Below, one piece after another: positions 1-8,348 of a stretch of 30,791 nucleotides of DNA (positions are counted from its first letter, which is position 1; each line of letters opens with the position of its first letter). Under the pieces are notes generated by a model. The model did no database searches, was not told the origin of the DNA, and worked only from the letters and a program-made list of their open reading frames with translations. This DNA comes from Solirubrobacterales bacterium (GTDB lineage Bacteria; Actinomycetota; Thermoleophilia; Solirubrobacterales; Solirubrobacteraceae): NCBI GenBank assembly GCA_026392325.1, contig JAPLCH010000220.1, positions 1-30,791 on the forward strand. The letters run 5' to 3'. Made by a program: the position numbers and the translations under genes.

Positions 1-570
1 GAAGGCCTGCTCGCCTGCGACGCGGACATCGTGATCCTCGCCCCTGAAGCCCAGGAAGACCTGACCAAGCTTGCTGCGGAAGGGTCAATCGAATGGATCC
101 AGCGCGAGTACGAACCTTCCGACCTTGAAGGCCGCTTCATGGTCATCGCAGCCACAAACGACAGTGAAGTCAACATTGGCGTTTACAACGACGCGGAAAA
201 GCGCGCCATGCTCGCCAATGTCGTTGATGTGCCACCACTTTGCAACTTCATCCTCCCCGCGATCGTCCGCACCGGACCACTTGCCATTGCCATCTCGACC
301 GCCGGCGCATCACCAGCACTTGCCAAGCGGATGAAGCGTGAAATCTCCGAGCTGTTCGGAGAGCAGTACGCAGAGCTCGCCCTGATGCTCAACGAAGCAC
401 GGGGCTGGGCAAAGGGAACACTTCCGACTTACCAGGACCGCAAAGCCTTCTTTGAGGAGATCGTCAACGGGGACACCGACCCAGTTGAACTACTCCGCAA
501 TGGTGACCGCCAAGCCGTGCTCGACCTCATTGAGCAGGCCAAGGTCAACCACACTCCAGCTGCCGTCTAG
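1..570 (+). CDS. Precorrin-2 dehydrogenase / siroheme synthase N-terminal domain protein (5' partial)
   Basis: The reading frame is open from base 1, so the start lies upstream; 189 residues are visible. This family (Met8p, CysG N-terminal half) oxidises precorrin-2 to sirohydrochlorin with NAD+, and some members also insert iron to give siroheme. The visible part has the end of the Rossmann fold (VIAATND, fragment residues 48-54), the NVVD motif at 73-76 whose Asp matches the catalytic Asp of CysG/Met8p, and the family block FILPAIVR followed by ISTAGASPALAKR (83-110). The C-terminal part (about 120-189) resembles the helical dimerisation region. The GxGxxA nucleotide-binding loop must lie in the missing N-terminus. 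There is no CobA methyltransferase domain here; that activity is encoded at 6837-8348, so the siroheme route is split over two genes of one cluster. Identification is firm; whether it chelates iron cannot be told. Confidence 0.9.
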   Translation, partial: EGLLACDADIVILAPEAQEDLTKLAAEGSIEWIQREYEPSDLEGRFMVIAATNDSEVNIGVYNDAEKRAMLANVVDVPPLCNFILPAIVRTGPLAIAISTAGASPALAKRMKREISELFGEQYAELALMLNEARGWAKGTLPTYQDRKAFFEEIVNGDTDPVELLRNGDRQAVLDLIEQAKVNHTPAAV

Positions 571-576
571 CCGCCC

Positions 577-590
577 GCACCACTCGGTGC
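577..590 (+). other. Small perfect hairpin downstream of the siroheme gene
   Basis: GCACC-ACTC-GGTGC is a five-base-pair perfect stem with a four-base loop, lying in the 41-base gap before the next gene. No T-run follows, so it is at best a weak pause or mRNA-processing hairpin. A TAGTAT hexamer at 595-600 resembles a -10 box, but no matching -35 is visible. Confidence 0.2.
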
Positions 591-611
591 CGCCTAGTAT
601 CTGAGTTTCCA

Positions 612-1373
612 ATGAGTGCAACAGGACCAATCACAGAAGAGCGCCGCGCTGAGGCCCATGAGCACATGGTCCACCACGCTCTGCTCGAACGCGAGCGGAT
701 TGAGAAGTCGTCACGAATCCGAGAGTTCGTGCTTGGCGCTCAGGATGGCCTGCTGGTTCCACTTGGCGTTGTCACCGGCATGGCAGCGGCCCACCCGGCC
801 CAGAGCGTGATTCTCGTCGCGGGTCTCGCCGAGGCAGTCGCTGGCTCGATCGCAATGGGAGGCGGCTCATATTTGGCCAGCGAAGCCGAGGAAGCCCTTT
901 ACAAGGCGGAAATTGCCGATGAGGCTGAGGAAATCATCACGGATCCTGAGCGCGAAACGGCAGAGCTTGCGCTTGTCCTGGAACAGGAAGGCCTTCCGCG
1001 CGATGAGGCAGAAGTGGTTGCCAGGGGCCTTGCCGCAAACCCCAACGTCTTTCTTAGAACCAAAGTCCAGAAAGAGCTTGGCCTCTCACCGGATGCGGGC
1101 GGTGCAGCACTTGGTGATGCACTCGTCGTAGGCGTCACGTACCTGATCGCAGCGATCATTCCGCTCTGGCCCTACGCGGTCATGTCAATCAGCCAGGCGT
1201 TGCCGGTCAGCATTGGCTGCACACTCGTCGCCCTCTTTGCCCTTGGCGTGCTGAAGGGAACTGTTGCAAGGCAAAAGCGAGGCTGGTCTGGCATTCAAGT
1301 CCTGCTGATTGGCGGCCTTTCAGCAGCGATCGGCTACGGCATCGGCCACCTTGTCACCTCGATAGCGTCCTGA
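612..1373 (+). CDS. VIT1/CCC1 family iron/manganese transporter
   Basis: A 253-residue membrane protein of the vacuolar iron transporter family, which moves Fe2+ or Mn2+ across a membrane by proton antiport. The first membrane segment contains REFVLGAQDGLLVPLGVV (about 37-54), with the conserved Asp45 of the family. The second contains a GGGSYLASEAEE stretch (about 83-94). A charged cytoplasmic helical region follows (about 90-160; many Glu, as in the metal-collecting domain of VIT1). Three more hydrophobic segments lie at roughly 165-190, 195-215 and 228-250. The N-terminal Glu/His-rich stretch (HEHMVHHALLERE) could also bind metal. The start at 612 fits the usual N-terminus. It sits 41 bases after a siroheme gene and 1 base before moaC, so a link to iron supply or detoxification for tetrapyrrole synthesis is plausible but inferred. 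Confidence 0.85.
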   Translation: MSATGPITEERRAEAHEHMVHHALLERERIEKSSRIREFVLGAQDGLLVPLGVVTGMAAAHPAQSVILVAGLAEAVAGSIAMGGGSYLASEAEEALYKAEIADEAEEIITDPERETAELALVLEQEGLPRDEAEVVARGLAANPNVFLRTKVQKELGLSPDAGGAALGDALVVGVTYLIAAIIPLWPYAVMSISQALPVSIGCTLVALFALGVLKGTVARQKRGWSGIQVLLIGGLSAAIGYGIGHLVTSIAS

Positions 1374-1374
1374 C

Positions 1375-1851
1375 ATGTCAGGCCTGAGCCACATCGGCGA
1401 CGACGGACAAGCCCGAATGGTTGATGTCGGCGACAAGGACACAACTGACCGCTCTGCAACTGCAAGGGCGACAGTCACGATGCTCCCGGCCACAGCCGAA
1501 CTCGTCAACAGCGGCGGTCCAAAGGGTGAAGTTCTTGCCACTGCGCGGATCGCTGGAATTCAGGCTGCCAAGCGCACAGCAGAGCTGATTCCGCTCTGCC
1601 ACCCACTCGGCCTTGACCATGTGGACATCACTTCAGAATTGGACATAAGCTCCGGAACCCTCCTCCTTGAGGCCACTGCTCGGACCCGCGGCCGAACTGG
1701 CGTTGAAATGGAAGCAATGACCGCAGTTTCGGTAGCCGCGCTGACCGTCTACGACATGGTCAAGGCCGCCCAGCGCGATGTCACAATCGGAGCCATTGAG
1801 CTTGTTTACAAGTCCGGTGGCAAGTCCGGCACGTGGCGCCGCGATGGCTGA
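1375..1851 (+). CDS. moaC: Cyclic pyranopterin monophosphate synthase MoaC
   Basis: A 158-residue MoaC, the usual length. With MoaA it makes cyclic pyranopterin monophosphate, the first stable intermediate of molybdenum cofactor synthesis; MoaC catalyses ring closure of the 3',8-cyclo-GTP made by MoaA. Signature blocks are MVDVGDKDTTDR (15-26), LIPLCHPL (71-78), GVEMEAMTAVSVAAL (109-123) and YDMVKA (126-131). Asp127 matches the catalytic Asp of the E. coli enzyme. The ATG lies one base after the stop of the transporter gene. The 3' end overlaps the next molybdopterin gene by 8 bases. MoaA, MoaD and MoaE are not in the window. Confidence 0.96.
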   Translation: MSGLSHIGDDGQARMVDVGDKDTTDRSATARATVTMLPATAELVNSGGPKGEVLATARIAGIQAAKRTAELIPLCHPLGLDHVDITSELDISSGTLLLEATARTRGRTGVEMEAMTAVSVAALTVYDMVKAAQRDVTIGAIELVYKSGGKSGTWRRDG

Positions 1852-2344
1852 CGCTGGCCTGCGCACAGCGCTCGTCCTGACGGTCTCAACCTCAGCCGCG
1901 GGAGGAACAGCTTCAGATGAATCCGGCCCACTCCTCCAAGGCCTCCTTCAGGGCACTGGTTTTGCAGAGGTTGAAGTGCAAGTCGTTGCGGATGATCGCG
2001 GTGCTGTCGAACGCATGCTGCGTGAGGCGATCGCCTCCGGAACCCAGCTTGTTGTGACAACAGGAGGAACTGGTCTGAGCCGTGACGACGTCACACCCGA
2101 GGCGACCGCCGCAGTAATAGAACGTGAAGTTCCTGGCTTCAGTGAGGCCATCCGTGCGGAATCAATCCGCCGCGTTCCAACGGGAGTCCTGACCCGCGGC
2201 GTTTCCGGCACCAGCGGTGGAACTCTGATCATCAACCTTCCTGGCAGGCCCAAAGCTGTTGAGGAATCGTACGCCGTAATCGCCCCAGCACTTGCCCATG
2301 CGATTGACCAGCTCGGAGGCTTTGGTGGCCGCGACCGTCACTGA
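1844..2344 (+). CDS. mog: Molybdopterin adenylyltransferase, MogA/MoaB type
   Basis: This 166-residue single-domain protein belongs to the MogA/MoaB family, which activates molybdopterin by adenylation before molybdate insertion. The nucleotide/pterin-binding motif TTGGTGLSRDDVTPEAT spans residues 72-88, and the second family motif NLPGRPKA spans 131-138. I chose the ATG at 1844 because the protein then begins immediately before the first beta strand (TALVLTVSTS), and it overlaps the moaC stop by 8 bases. An upstream in-frame start at 1778 would only add residues antiparallel to no known domain and lie inside moaC. MogA and MoaB cannot be separated by sequence reading alone. Confidence 0.93.
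   Translation: MADAGLRTALVLTVSTSAAGGTASDESGPLLQGLLQGTGFAEVEVQVVADDRGAVERMLREAIASGTQLVVTTGGTGLSRDDVTPEATAAVIEREVPGFSEAIRAESIRRVPTGVLTRGVSGTSGGTLIINLPGRPKAVEESYAVIAPALAHAIDQLGGFGGRDRH
2315..2319 (+). promoter_or_regulatory. Ribosome binding site that decides the ccmA start
   Basis: GGAGG lies inside the 3' end of mog, five bases before the GTG at 2325 and only two bases before the TTG at 2322. The spacing favours the GTG. Earlier in-frame starts at 2292, 2298 and 2304 have no comparable site. Confidence 0.6.
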
Positions 2345-3017
2345 GAACGCGCTGCTCCTGGACTCCGTCGGCCGGACTTACGGAGAACGCGAAGCACTCA
2401 GTTCACTGACGCTCACTCTGCCGCAAGGCTCGTCCCTTGCAGTCCTTGGAGCAAACGGGGCTGGCAAGACAACGCTGCTCCGCGTCTTGAGCGGCCTGCT
2501 CCGCCCGACTTCAGGCAAGGCCTCCGTCCTTGGCCACGAACTGCCCAAGGAGACTTGGGCCATCCGCGGCCGTGTGGGGCTCTTGGGGCACGATCCGATG
2601 CTTTACAGGGCACTCACCGTCCGTGAAAATCTGGCCCATCAGTCACGCCTCCTGAAAGTTGATTCCGGGCGGGCTGACGAGCTGATCCACGCCGTTGGCC
2701 TTTCTGGACGTGCGGATGAGCCACTCCGAGGGCTCTCCAGAGGAATGATCCAACGGGCAGCAGCAGCTCGCGCATTACTTGCTGACCCAAAGTTGATGCT
2801 GCTCGACGAGCCTTACGCAAACCTTGACCCGGGTGGCCGCAGTCTGCTCTCCCCACTGCTTGAAGGCGGCCGGACGGTTGTCGTCAGCGGACACGACCCA
2901 AAGGACCTGTTGCAGCGCACCGACATGGCACTCGGACTGAAGGCTGGGAGAACTCTGTTCCTCAAGGCCAGCGCCGATGTGACCGAAGCTGACCTGGACA
3001 GGGCTTACGAGCGCTGA
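2325..3017 (+). CDS. ccmA: Heme exporter ATP-binding protein CcmA
   Basis: ABC-transporter ATPase of 230 residues from the GTG at 2325. Walker A GANGAGKTT is at residues 42-50, the ABC signature appears in the CcmA-like form LSRGMIQR (137-144), Walker B LMLLDEP at 157-163 and the switch His at 190 (SGHD). Together with CcmB, CcmC and CcmD it forms the membrane complex that loads heme onto the chaperone CcmE in system I cytochrome c maturation; ATP hydrolysis releases holo-CcmE. Assignment to CcmA rather than another ABC ATPase rests on the following ccmB and ccmC genes and on the altered signature. The 5' end overlaps mog by 20 bases and the stop shares one base with ccmB (TGATG). Confidence 0.92.
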   Translation: MAATVTENALLLDSVGRTYGEREALSSLTLTLPQGSSLAVLGANGAGKTTLLRVLSGLLRPTSGKASVLGHELPKETWAIRGRVGLLGHDPMLYRALTVRENLAHQSRLLKVDSGRADELIHAVGLSGRADEPLRGLSRGMIQRAAAARALLADPKLMLLDEPYANLDPGGRSLLSPLLEGGRTVVVSGHDPKDLLQRTDMALGLKAGRTLFLKASADVTEADLDRAYER

Positions 3018-3691
3018 TGTTCCGAAACTCAATAGACCTGCTCCGCAAGGACCTGTTGCTTGAAGTCCGTGGCCGCGAATCAGTCCCGGCCATGGTTCTC
3101 CTTGCACTATCCACATTGGTCGTACTCCACTTTGCTCTCGGCCAGACTTCGCTCGATGGCGAGCTTGCCTCTGGCGCCCTCTGGGTGACCATCCTCTTCA
3201 GTGCCACGCTCGGCATAGGCCGGCTGTTCGTTTCTGAAAGCGAGGACGGGGGAATGGACGCAGTACTACTCAGCCCTGTTGACCGAACGGCCATCCTTGT
3301 TGCGAAGGTCTGTGCGCTATTCACATTCCTTGTCGCAGTGCAGATTGTCATCGTGCCCGCCTTTGCACTGCTGCTCCTTGGACCGCACCTCGCCCCAGCC
3401 CTTCCCAAGCTCGCCGGCATCCTGCTATTGACTGACTTTGCGATCGCCACAGTCGGCTCACTGGTCGGCGCAATTGCCGTGCAATCCCGGATCCGTGACC
3501 TGCTGGCACCCCTGCTGGCGCTGCCTCTACTGATCCCTCCCCTGATTGCAGCGACGCACGCGACCGCTGGCATCCTCGCCTCTGGAGGCCCAGCTGGCGT
3601 CCCGGGACGGTGGCCGTTGATCATTGCCTTGTACGCTCTTGTCTTCGGGCTGCTTGGGATCGCCCTCTACGACAACGTTCTTGATGACTGA
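3017..3691 (+). CDS. ccmB: Heme exporter membrane subunit CcmB
   Basis: A 224-residue integral membrane protein, the normal size for CcmB. The N-terminal amphipathic stretch (LLRKDLLLEVRGRESVPAM, about 8-26) is typical of the family, as is the extracytoplasmic/cytoplasmic linker region ESEDGGMDAVLLSPVDRTA (about 73-91). Six hydrophobic segments can be counted. CcmB pairs with CcmA as the permease of the complex that handles heme for cytochrome c maturation. Its ATG overlaps the ccmA stop by one base and its end overlaps ccmC by 8 bases, so the three are surely co-translated. Confidence 0.93.
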   Translation: MFRNSIDLLRKDLLLEVRGRESVPAMVLLALSTLVVLHFALGQTSLDGELASGALWVTILFSATLGIGRLFVSESEDGGMDAVLLSPVDRTAILVAKVCALFTFLVAVQIVIVPAFALLLLGPHLAPALPKLAGILLLTDFAIATVGSLVGAIAVQSRIRDLLAPLLALPLLIPPLIAATHATAGILASGGPAGVPGRWPLIIALYALVFGLLGIALYDNVLDD

Positions 3692-4403
3692 AACACGCAA
3701 AGCCCCAGGGCGTGGCCTCAAACGGCTCGCCATTCTCACAGCGCTGACTTTGGGCACCGCGTACGGACTCGTTTTCTTTTGGACTCCCAACGAGGCAGAC
3801 CAAGGCTTCGTCCAAAAGATCTTTTACCTTCATGTCCCAATGGCAATTGTCACCTTGGGCGGGTTTATCCTCGGGGGCATCTTCGGATTCCTGCAGCTCC
3901 GCAGCGGTGACCGCAAGTGGGACCTGCGCTCCTACGTGGCAATTCACCTTTCGCTGATGCTCGCAGTGGGAACACTGATCACCGGCTCAATCTGGGCTCG
4001 CGCTTCATGGGGCCACTGGTGGGTTTGGGACGAGCCAGTACTCGTCTCATTCCTGATCGTCTTCCTGCTCTACGCCTGTTACCAACCACTCCGCTTCTCA
4101 ATTGAGGATCCGGACAAGCAGGCCCGCTACGCCTCAGTCTTTGCAGTGGTGGCCGGCGCCTTCGTTCCACTCAACTTTGCGGCAGTCAGGCTTGCACAGG
4201 CCTACACGCACCCCCGTGTCCTTGGCGGCGCCCAGAACTCCATGCCTGGCTCGATGCAGCTCACATTCCTGCTCGCCATCATCGGTATGACTCTTCTCTA
4301 CATCACGCTTTGGAAGTTTGAAATCACAAGCAAAACAACCCGAATGCAACTTGCGTCAATCAAACGCAGGCTTGACTCGGACGCCACAGGGAGCCCAGCC
4401 TGA
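3684..4403 (+). CDS. ccmC: Heme lyase/handling protein CcmC
   Basis: A 239-residue protein with six predicted membrane helices and the tryptophan-rich heme-handling motif WGHWWVWDEP at residues 109-118 (WWVWD 112-116). His50 (YLHVP) and His176 (YTHPR) lie where the axial heme ligands of CcmC are expected. CcmC presents heme to CcmE on the outer face of the membrane. The ATG at 3684 gives MTETRKAPGRG and a basic N-terminus before helix 1; the overlap with ccmB is 8 bases. CcsA/ResC of system II share the WWD motif but are longer and would sit with ResB, which is absent here. Confidence 0.93.
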   Translation: MTETRKAPGRGLKRLAILTALTLGTAYGLVFFWTPNEADQGFVQKIFYLHVPMAIVTLGGFILGGIFGFLQLRSGDRKWDLRSYVAIHLSLMLAVGTLITGSIWARASWGHWWVWDEPVLVSFLIVFLLYACYQPLRFSIEDPDKQARYASVFAVVAGAFVPLNFAAVRLAQAYTHPRVLGGAQNSMPGSMQLTFLLAIIGMTLLYITLWKFEITSKTTRMQLASIKRRLDSDATGSPA

Positions 4404-4615
4404 TGCCAGCACTGCCACTTGACACAGCCGGTCGTTACGTAGCCGCCGCATACCTCGTATTCATGCTCATTCTGATCATCTACGTGGCAATCATGGCCTC
4501 GCGCCTGACGCGTATCCAAAAGGACATCACGGTGATTGACGAAATGCTCAAGACCCGCGATGAGCATGCTGCCAAGGCTCCACCGCTCCCAACTGAGGCA
4601 TCCGCCCAGCAATGA
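4403..4615 (+). CDS. ccmD: CcmD-like small membrane protein
   Basis: A 70-residue protein with one membrane helix (YVAAAYLVFMLILIIYVAIM, residues 12-31) followed by a short basic/helical cytoplasmic tail. CcmD is a small one-helix subunit that stabilises the CcmABC-CcmE complex and is recognised mainly by size, topology and position after ccmC, as here. The tail (about 32-60) is longer than in E. coli CcmD. The start shares one base with the ccmC stop (TGATG) and the stop overlaps hemA as ATGA. Confidence 0.8.
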   Translation: MPALPLDTAGRYVAAAYLVFMLILIIYVAIMASRLTRIQKDITVIDEMLKTRDEHAAKAPPLPTEASAQQ

Positions 4616-5964
4616 GCGAAGTCCTCGCCATTGGTGTTTCGCACAAGACCGCACAGGTTGAAGTGCGTGAACGGCTGTCCCTGAACCAGTGGCAGGTTGA
4701 GGGCTTTCTGAATGAGCTCGCAAGTGATGAGGCAATTGATGAGGTCGCTGCGATCTCAACGTGCAACAGGACTGAGCTTTACCTCGTAACCAGAGATCCG
4801 GTTGCCGCAGAATCCGCTGCACTTGGACGGCTTGCCACACGCGCCGGAATTCGCCCAACTGAACTTGCCCCAATCATCTACGCGCTGCGCAACTGCGACG
4901 GCGCTCGGCACTTGTTCCGTGTCAGCGCGGGCCTTGAGTCAATGGTTGTCGGCGAGTCCGAAGTACTTGGACAGGTTCGGACCGCCTTTGACACGGCACT
5001 GGACATCGGAACCACAGGGCCGCTGCTCAACCGCCTCTTCCACTCTGCCCTGCGGACTGGCAAGCGGGTCCGCACTGAAACGGCAATCGGCGAACGCGCG
5101 CTGAGTGTTTCAACCGTGGCCGCATCCCTGGCCCGCGAAATGATCGGTGACCTTGACGGTCGCCGCGTCGTCGTGCTCGGCGCAGGCGAGACCGCTGAGC
5201 TTGCTGCCAAGGCGTTTTCCGCATTGGGCGCAAAGAGCGTCTTCCTTGCAAACCGCCGTCGCGACAGGGCGCTCGCCTTGGCCCAGCGTTACGACGGACA
5301 AGCGATCTTCCTTGACGGGCTCCCCGACCAGCTTCGGATTGCCGACATTGTGATTGGCGCGACATCTTCACCCCACCCAATCGTTACAGCAGAGGAGCTG
5401 AGCCTTGTCGTAGACGAGCGCAACGGCCGTCCATTGCTGCTGATCGACCTTGCGGTGCCACGTGACATTGAGGCAGCCTGCTCTGATCTGAAGGGCGTCA
5501 CCGTGCGTGACATTGACGACCTGCAAGCCGTCGTCGCCCGTAACCGCTCTGTCCGTGCCGCCGAAGCGGGTCTTGCCGAGGACATCGTTGAGGACGAGAT
5601 TTCCCTGTTTGCCCGCTGGCTTGCCACGCTGGATGCTGTGCCAACAATCAGTGACCTTCATGCCCATGGCCAATCGGTCGCAGACTCCGTAGTCGCTGAC
5701 AACGAGAACCGTTGGGAGACAATGAGTTCCGCCGACCGGGAGCGGGTTGCGCTTATTGCCAAGACTGTTGCCCAGAGAATCCTTCACGAGCCCACACTTC
5801 AGCTTCGCGCGCATGGAGAGGAAGGATCACACGGTCGCCTTGAAACTGTGAGAGACCTCTTTGGCCTAGACAAGAAGGATGAGAACAGCAGCTGGTCTGA
5901 ACAGACTGCTGAGGTTGTCGCACTTCCGCCGCGCCGCGAGGCCGACGGCGGCCGTAAAAAGTAG
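4612..5964 (+). CDS. hemA: Glutamyl-tRNA reductase
   Basis: 450 residues, normal for the family. It reduces glutamyl-tRNA(Glu) to glutamate-1-semialdehyde, the committed step of C5-route tetrapyrrole synthesis. The catalytic Cys51 is in the motif STCNRTELY (49-57). The GVSHKTA start block (8-14), the HLFRVSAGLESMVVGE block (about 100-115) and the NADPH-binding GAGETAELAAKA region (about 185-196) are all clear, and a C-terminal dimerisation helix region follows. The last 30 or so residues are charged and probably disordered. The ATG overlaps ccmD by 4 bases (ATGA) and hemC follows after 3 bases. HemL and HemB, needed for the next two steps, are not in the window. Confidence 0.97.
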   Translation: MSEVLAIGVSHKTAQVEVRERLSLNQWQVEGFLNELASDEAIDEVAAISTCNRTELYLVTRDPVAAESAALGRLATRAGIRPTELAPIIYALRNCDGARHLFRVSAGLESMVVGESEVLGQVRTAFDTALDIGTTGPLLNRLFHSALRTGKRVRTETAIGERALSVSTVAASLAREMIGDLDGRRVVVLGAGETAELAAKAFSALGAKSVFLANRRRDRALALAQRYDGQAIFLDGLPDQLRIADIVIGATSSPHPIVTAEELSLVVDERNGRPLLLIDLAVPRDIEAACSDLKGVTVRDIDDLQAVVARNRSVRAAEAGLAEDIVEDEISLFARWLATLDAVPTISDLHAHGQSVADSVVADNENRWETMSSADRERVALIAKTVAQRILHEPTLQLRAHGEEGSHGRLETVRDLFGLDKKDENSSWSEQTAEVVALPPRREADGGRKK

Positions 5965-5967
5965 CCC

Positions 5968-6840
5968 GTGCTCCGAATCGGAACCCGAGGCTCTGCGTTG
6001 GCCACCGCGCAGGCGGGCATGGTTGCGGAACTGATCGATGGGGCCGAGTTGGTGGTCATCGAGTCGAGCGGCGCTCCTACGGATGACAAATCCCGCTGGA
6101 CGCGATCACTTGACGAAGCTCTGCTTGACGGGTCTGTTGACATGACAATCCACTCCGCGAAGGATGTCCCTGCCGAACGGCCAGATGGCATCGTCACAGC
6201 AGCGGTTCCCCTGCGGGAGGACCCTCGCGACTCGATTTGCGGGGCTCTTACACTTGACGGGCTCGCTGCGGGGGCCAAGGTAGGAACAGCCAGTCCCAGA
6301 AGGACAGCCCTCCTCGGTGCTTTCTGCGAGCAGGCGACCGCCGTAGAACTTCGAGGGAACGTTGACACCCGGCTGAGAAAACTTGATGAGGGAACTGTTG
6401 ACGCGGCAATCTTGGCGGCAGCAGGACTCAACCGGCTTGGAATCGGAGACCGTGGAAACCCAATGGACCCAACTGTGTTCACACCAGCACCCGGCCAGGG
6501 ATGCCTTCTGCTCGAAACGCTGGCAAGCAACAGCCACGCCCTTGAGCTCGCATCCGCAGTCAACCATGAGAATTCAGCATTGGCACTTGAAGCTGAGCGA
6601 GCCTTGGTGATCGAGCTTGGGGCTGACTGTCACACTGCCCTTGGAGCATTGGCCATAGTGAGCGAAAACACCATCACCCTTGAAGCAATCTGTCTTGCCC
6701 CTGATGGCAGCACATGGATTCGCGACCGCATCTCTGGGTCAACATCCGACCCTGCTCAACTGGGACGCAACCTTGCCAAGTCACTTCGCGTTGCCGGAGC
6801 AGACGAACTCCTCGGAGCGTCCCGGGGAGAGATTGCATGA
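5968..6840 (+). CDS. hemC: Hydroxymethylbilane synthase (porphobilinogen deaminase)
   Basis: 290 residues from a GTG start, somewhat shorter than the usual 305-315. It polymerises four porphobilinogens on a covalent dipyrromethane cofactor. Visible landmarks are RIGTRGSALATAQA (3-16), HSAKDVP (62-68) with the catalytic Asp66, the TASPRR motif (108-112) that binds substrate carboxylates, and Cys221 in LGADCHTALGA, the cofactor attachment site. The flexible loop that reads GGKGLF in proteobacterial enzymes is missing; the sequence goes straight from SGAPTDDKSRW to the helix ending EALLDG. That shortening accounts for part of the small size and I believe it is shared by related actinobacteria. 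The stop overlaps the next gene as ATGA. Confidence 0.95.
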   Translation: MLRIGTRGSALATAQAGMVAELIDGAELVVIESSGAPTDDKSRWTRSLDEALLDGSVDMTIHSAKDVPAERPDGIVTAAVPLREDPRDSICGALTLDGLAAGAKVGTASPRRTALLGAFCEQATAVELRGNVDTRLRKLDEGTVDAAILAAAGLNRLGIGDRGNPMDPTVFTPAPGQGCLLLETLASNSHALELASAVNHENSALALEAERALVIELGADCHTALGALAIVSENTITLEAICLAPDGSTWIRDRISGSTSDPAQLGRNLAKSLRVAGADELLGASRGEIA

Positions 6841-8348
6841 GCGCAGTAAAGGGAACTGTCTACCTTGTTGGAGCCGGTCCGGGCGACCCTGGACTGATGA
6901 CCGTGAGAGCGGTTGAACTGCTCTCAACTGCCGATGTGATCATCCACGATCGGCTTATTCCAGCCGGCTCACTTGAGCTGGCCCGCCCAGACGCGCAGAT
7001 CATCTCCGTTGGGAAGGAAGGCGGCGGCCCGTCAACCCCGCAAGATGCCATCAACGATCTGTTGGTTGAGCATGGCCGGGCGGGCAGCTCCGTTGTGAGA
7101 CTCAAGGGCGGGGACTCCTTCGTCTTTGGCCGTGGCGGCGAGGAAGCTCTGGTTCTGCGGGCCTACGACATTCCCTTTGAGGTTGTTCCAGCGGTCACAT
7201 CTGGCATTGCGGCTCCAGCCGCCGCAGGCATTCCAGTAACCCAGCGGGGGATGTCAAGCGCGGTTGCCTTGGTAACCGGCCACGAAGACCCAACCAAGCC
7301 AGAAACAGCGCTTGACTACAACGGCCTCGCCGGCTTCCCCGGAACGCTCGTTCTATACATGGGCGTCAAACGGCTGCCCGCGATCACCGCCTCCCTGATT
7401 GCCGCGGGACGACCTGCTGACCAACCCGCAGCTCTAATCGAGCGCGGGACCATGCCAGGACAGAAGGCCATTGTCGCCACCCTGGAAACACTTGCAGCCG
7501 AGGGCGAGAAGGCTGGCATCAAAGCCCCGACGATCACACTGATCGGCGATGTTGCCGACCTTCGCAACGAACTCGAGTGGTTTGAGCGTCGCCCACTCCA
7601 CGGGCTAACAATCGCGGTCACACGGGCCCGCGCCCAGGCCGGAAGTCTGTCGGCGAGACTCAGCTCCCTTGGCGCTGAGACCGTCGAAGTCCCCACAATC
7701 CGAACCGAAGCAGTTGATGTGGGAGTTCCACTCGATCCAAGCGGTCATGACCTGCTCTGCGTGACAAGCACGAACTCAGTTGACATCCTGATGGACCGGC
7801 TCATCGCGGGTGGCCTTGACGCGCGTGCTCTCAATGGGATCACCGTCGCGGCGATCGGACCCGGGACCGCAAAGGCACTTCTGGGAAGAGGGATCAAGGC
7901 AGACCTTGTGCCCGAAAGGTCAGTTGCAGAGGCTCTGGTGAAGAAGATCCAGGCCAGTGGGAAGACCTTTCACAAGGCAATGATCGTTAGGGCTACTGAG
8001 GCTCGAGACCTGCTGCCCGACGCACTTTCCGCAGCTGGCACCGAGGTCACGATCGTTCCGCTCTACCGCACCGTTCAGGAAGAACTGACTCAGGCTGAAC
8101 GCGATTCTCTAGCCAGGGCCGACATCATCACCTTCACCTCCGCTTCAACTGTCCGCAACCTCCTGACCGCCGTGGGCGGTCCCCAAGGACTCGACAGAGC
8201 TGATGGCAATGGGCGACCCAAGCTCGCTTCCATCGGTCCGATTACCAGCGCGGAGCTTGAGGCAAACGGGCTGACCGCCGACCTTGAAGCCTCGGATCAC
8301 GACATTGATGGACTGGTCAACGCATTGGTAGCCAACTCAAAGGCATGA
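6837..8348 (+). CDS. cobA-hemD: Bifunctional uroporphyrinogen-III C-methyltransferase / uroporphyrinogen-III synthase
   Basis: 503 residues with two domains. Residues about 5-245 are a SAM uroporphyrinogen-III methyltransferase, with GAGPGDPGL (12-20) and LKGGDSFVFGRGGEE (89-103). It makes precorrin-2 for siroheme and cobalamin. Residues about 255-500 are a HemD domain, which cyclises hydroxymethylbilane with inversion of ring D; it begins at LTIAVTRARAQAGSL and includes the weakly conserved ITFTSASTVRNLL block. Fusing the two lets the branch-point intermediate be made and methylated by one polypeptide. I took the ATG at 6837 (ATGA overlap with hemC) because it starts the first beta strand correctly; an in-frame extension to 6714 is only hemC read in another frame. 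CobA-HemD fusions are well known in Gram-positive bacteria. Confidence 0.95.
   Translation: MSAVKGTVYLVGAGPGDPGLMTVRAVELLSTADVIIHDRLIPAGSLELARPDAQIISVGKEGGGPSTPQDAINDLLVEHGRAGSSVVRLKGGDSFVFGRGGEEALVLRAYDIPFEVVPAVTSGIAAPAAAGIPVTQRGMSSAVALVTGHEDPTKPETALDYNGLAGFPGTLVLYMGVKRLPAITASLIAAGRPADQPAALIERGTMPGQKAIVATLETLAAEGEKAGIKAPTITLIGDVADLRNELEWFERRPLHGLTIAVTRARAQAGSLSARLSSLGAETVEVPTIRTEAVDVGVPLDPSGHDLLCVTSTNSVDILMDRLIAGGLDARALNGITVAAIGPGTAKALLGRGIKADLVPERSVAEALVKKIQASGKTFHKAMIVRATEARDLLPDALSAAGTEVTIVPLYRTVQEELTQAERDSLARADIITFTSASTVRNLLTAVGGPQGLDRADGNGRPKLASIGPITSAELEANGLTADLEASDHDIDGLVNALVANSKA

Noticed and set aside
2962..3624. A 220-codon minus-strand reading frame over ccmB
   Set aside because: Antisense shadow of ccmB with no conserved motifs and no room in the coupled operon.
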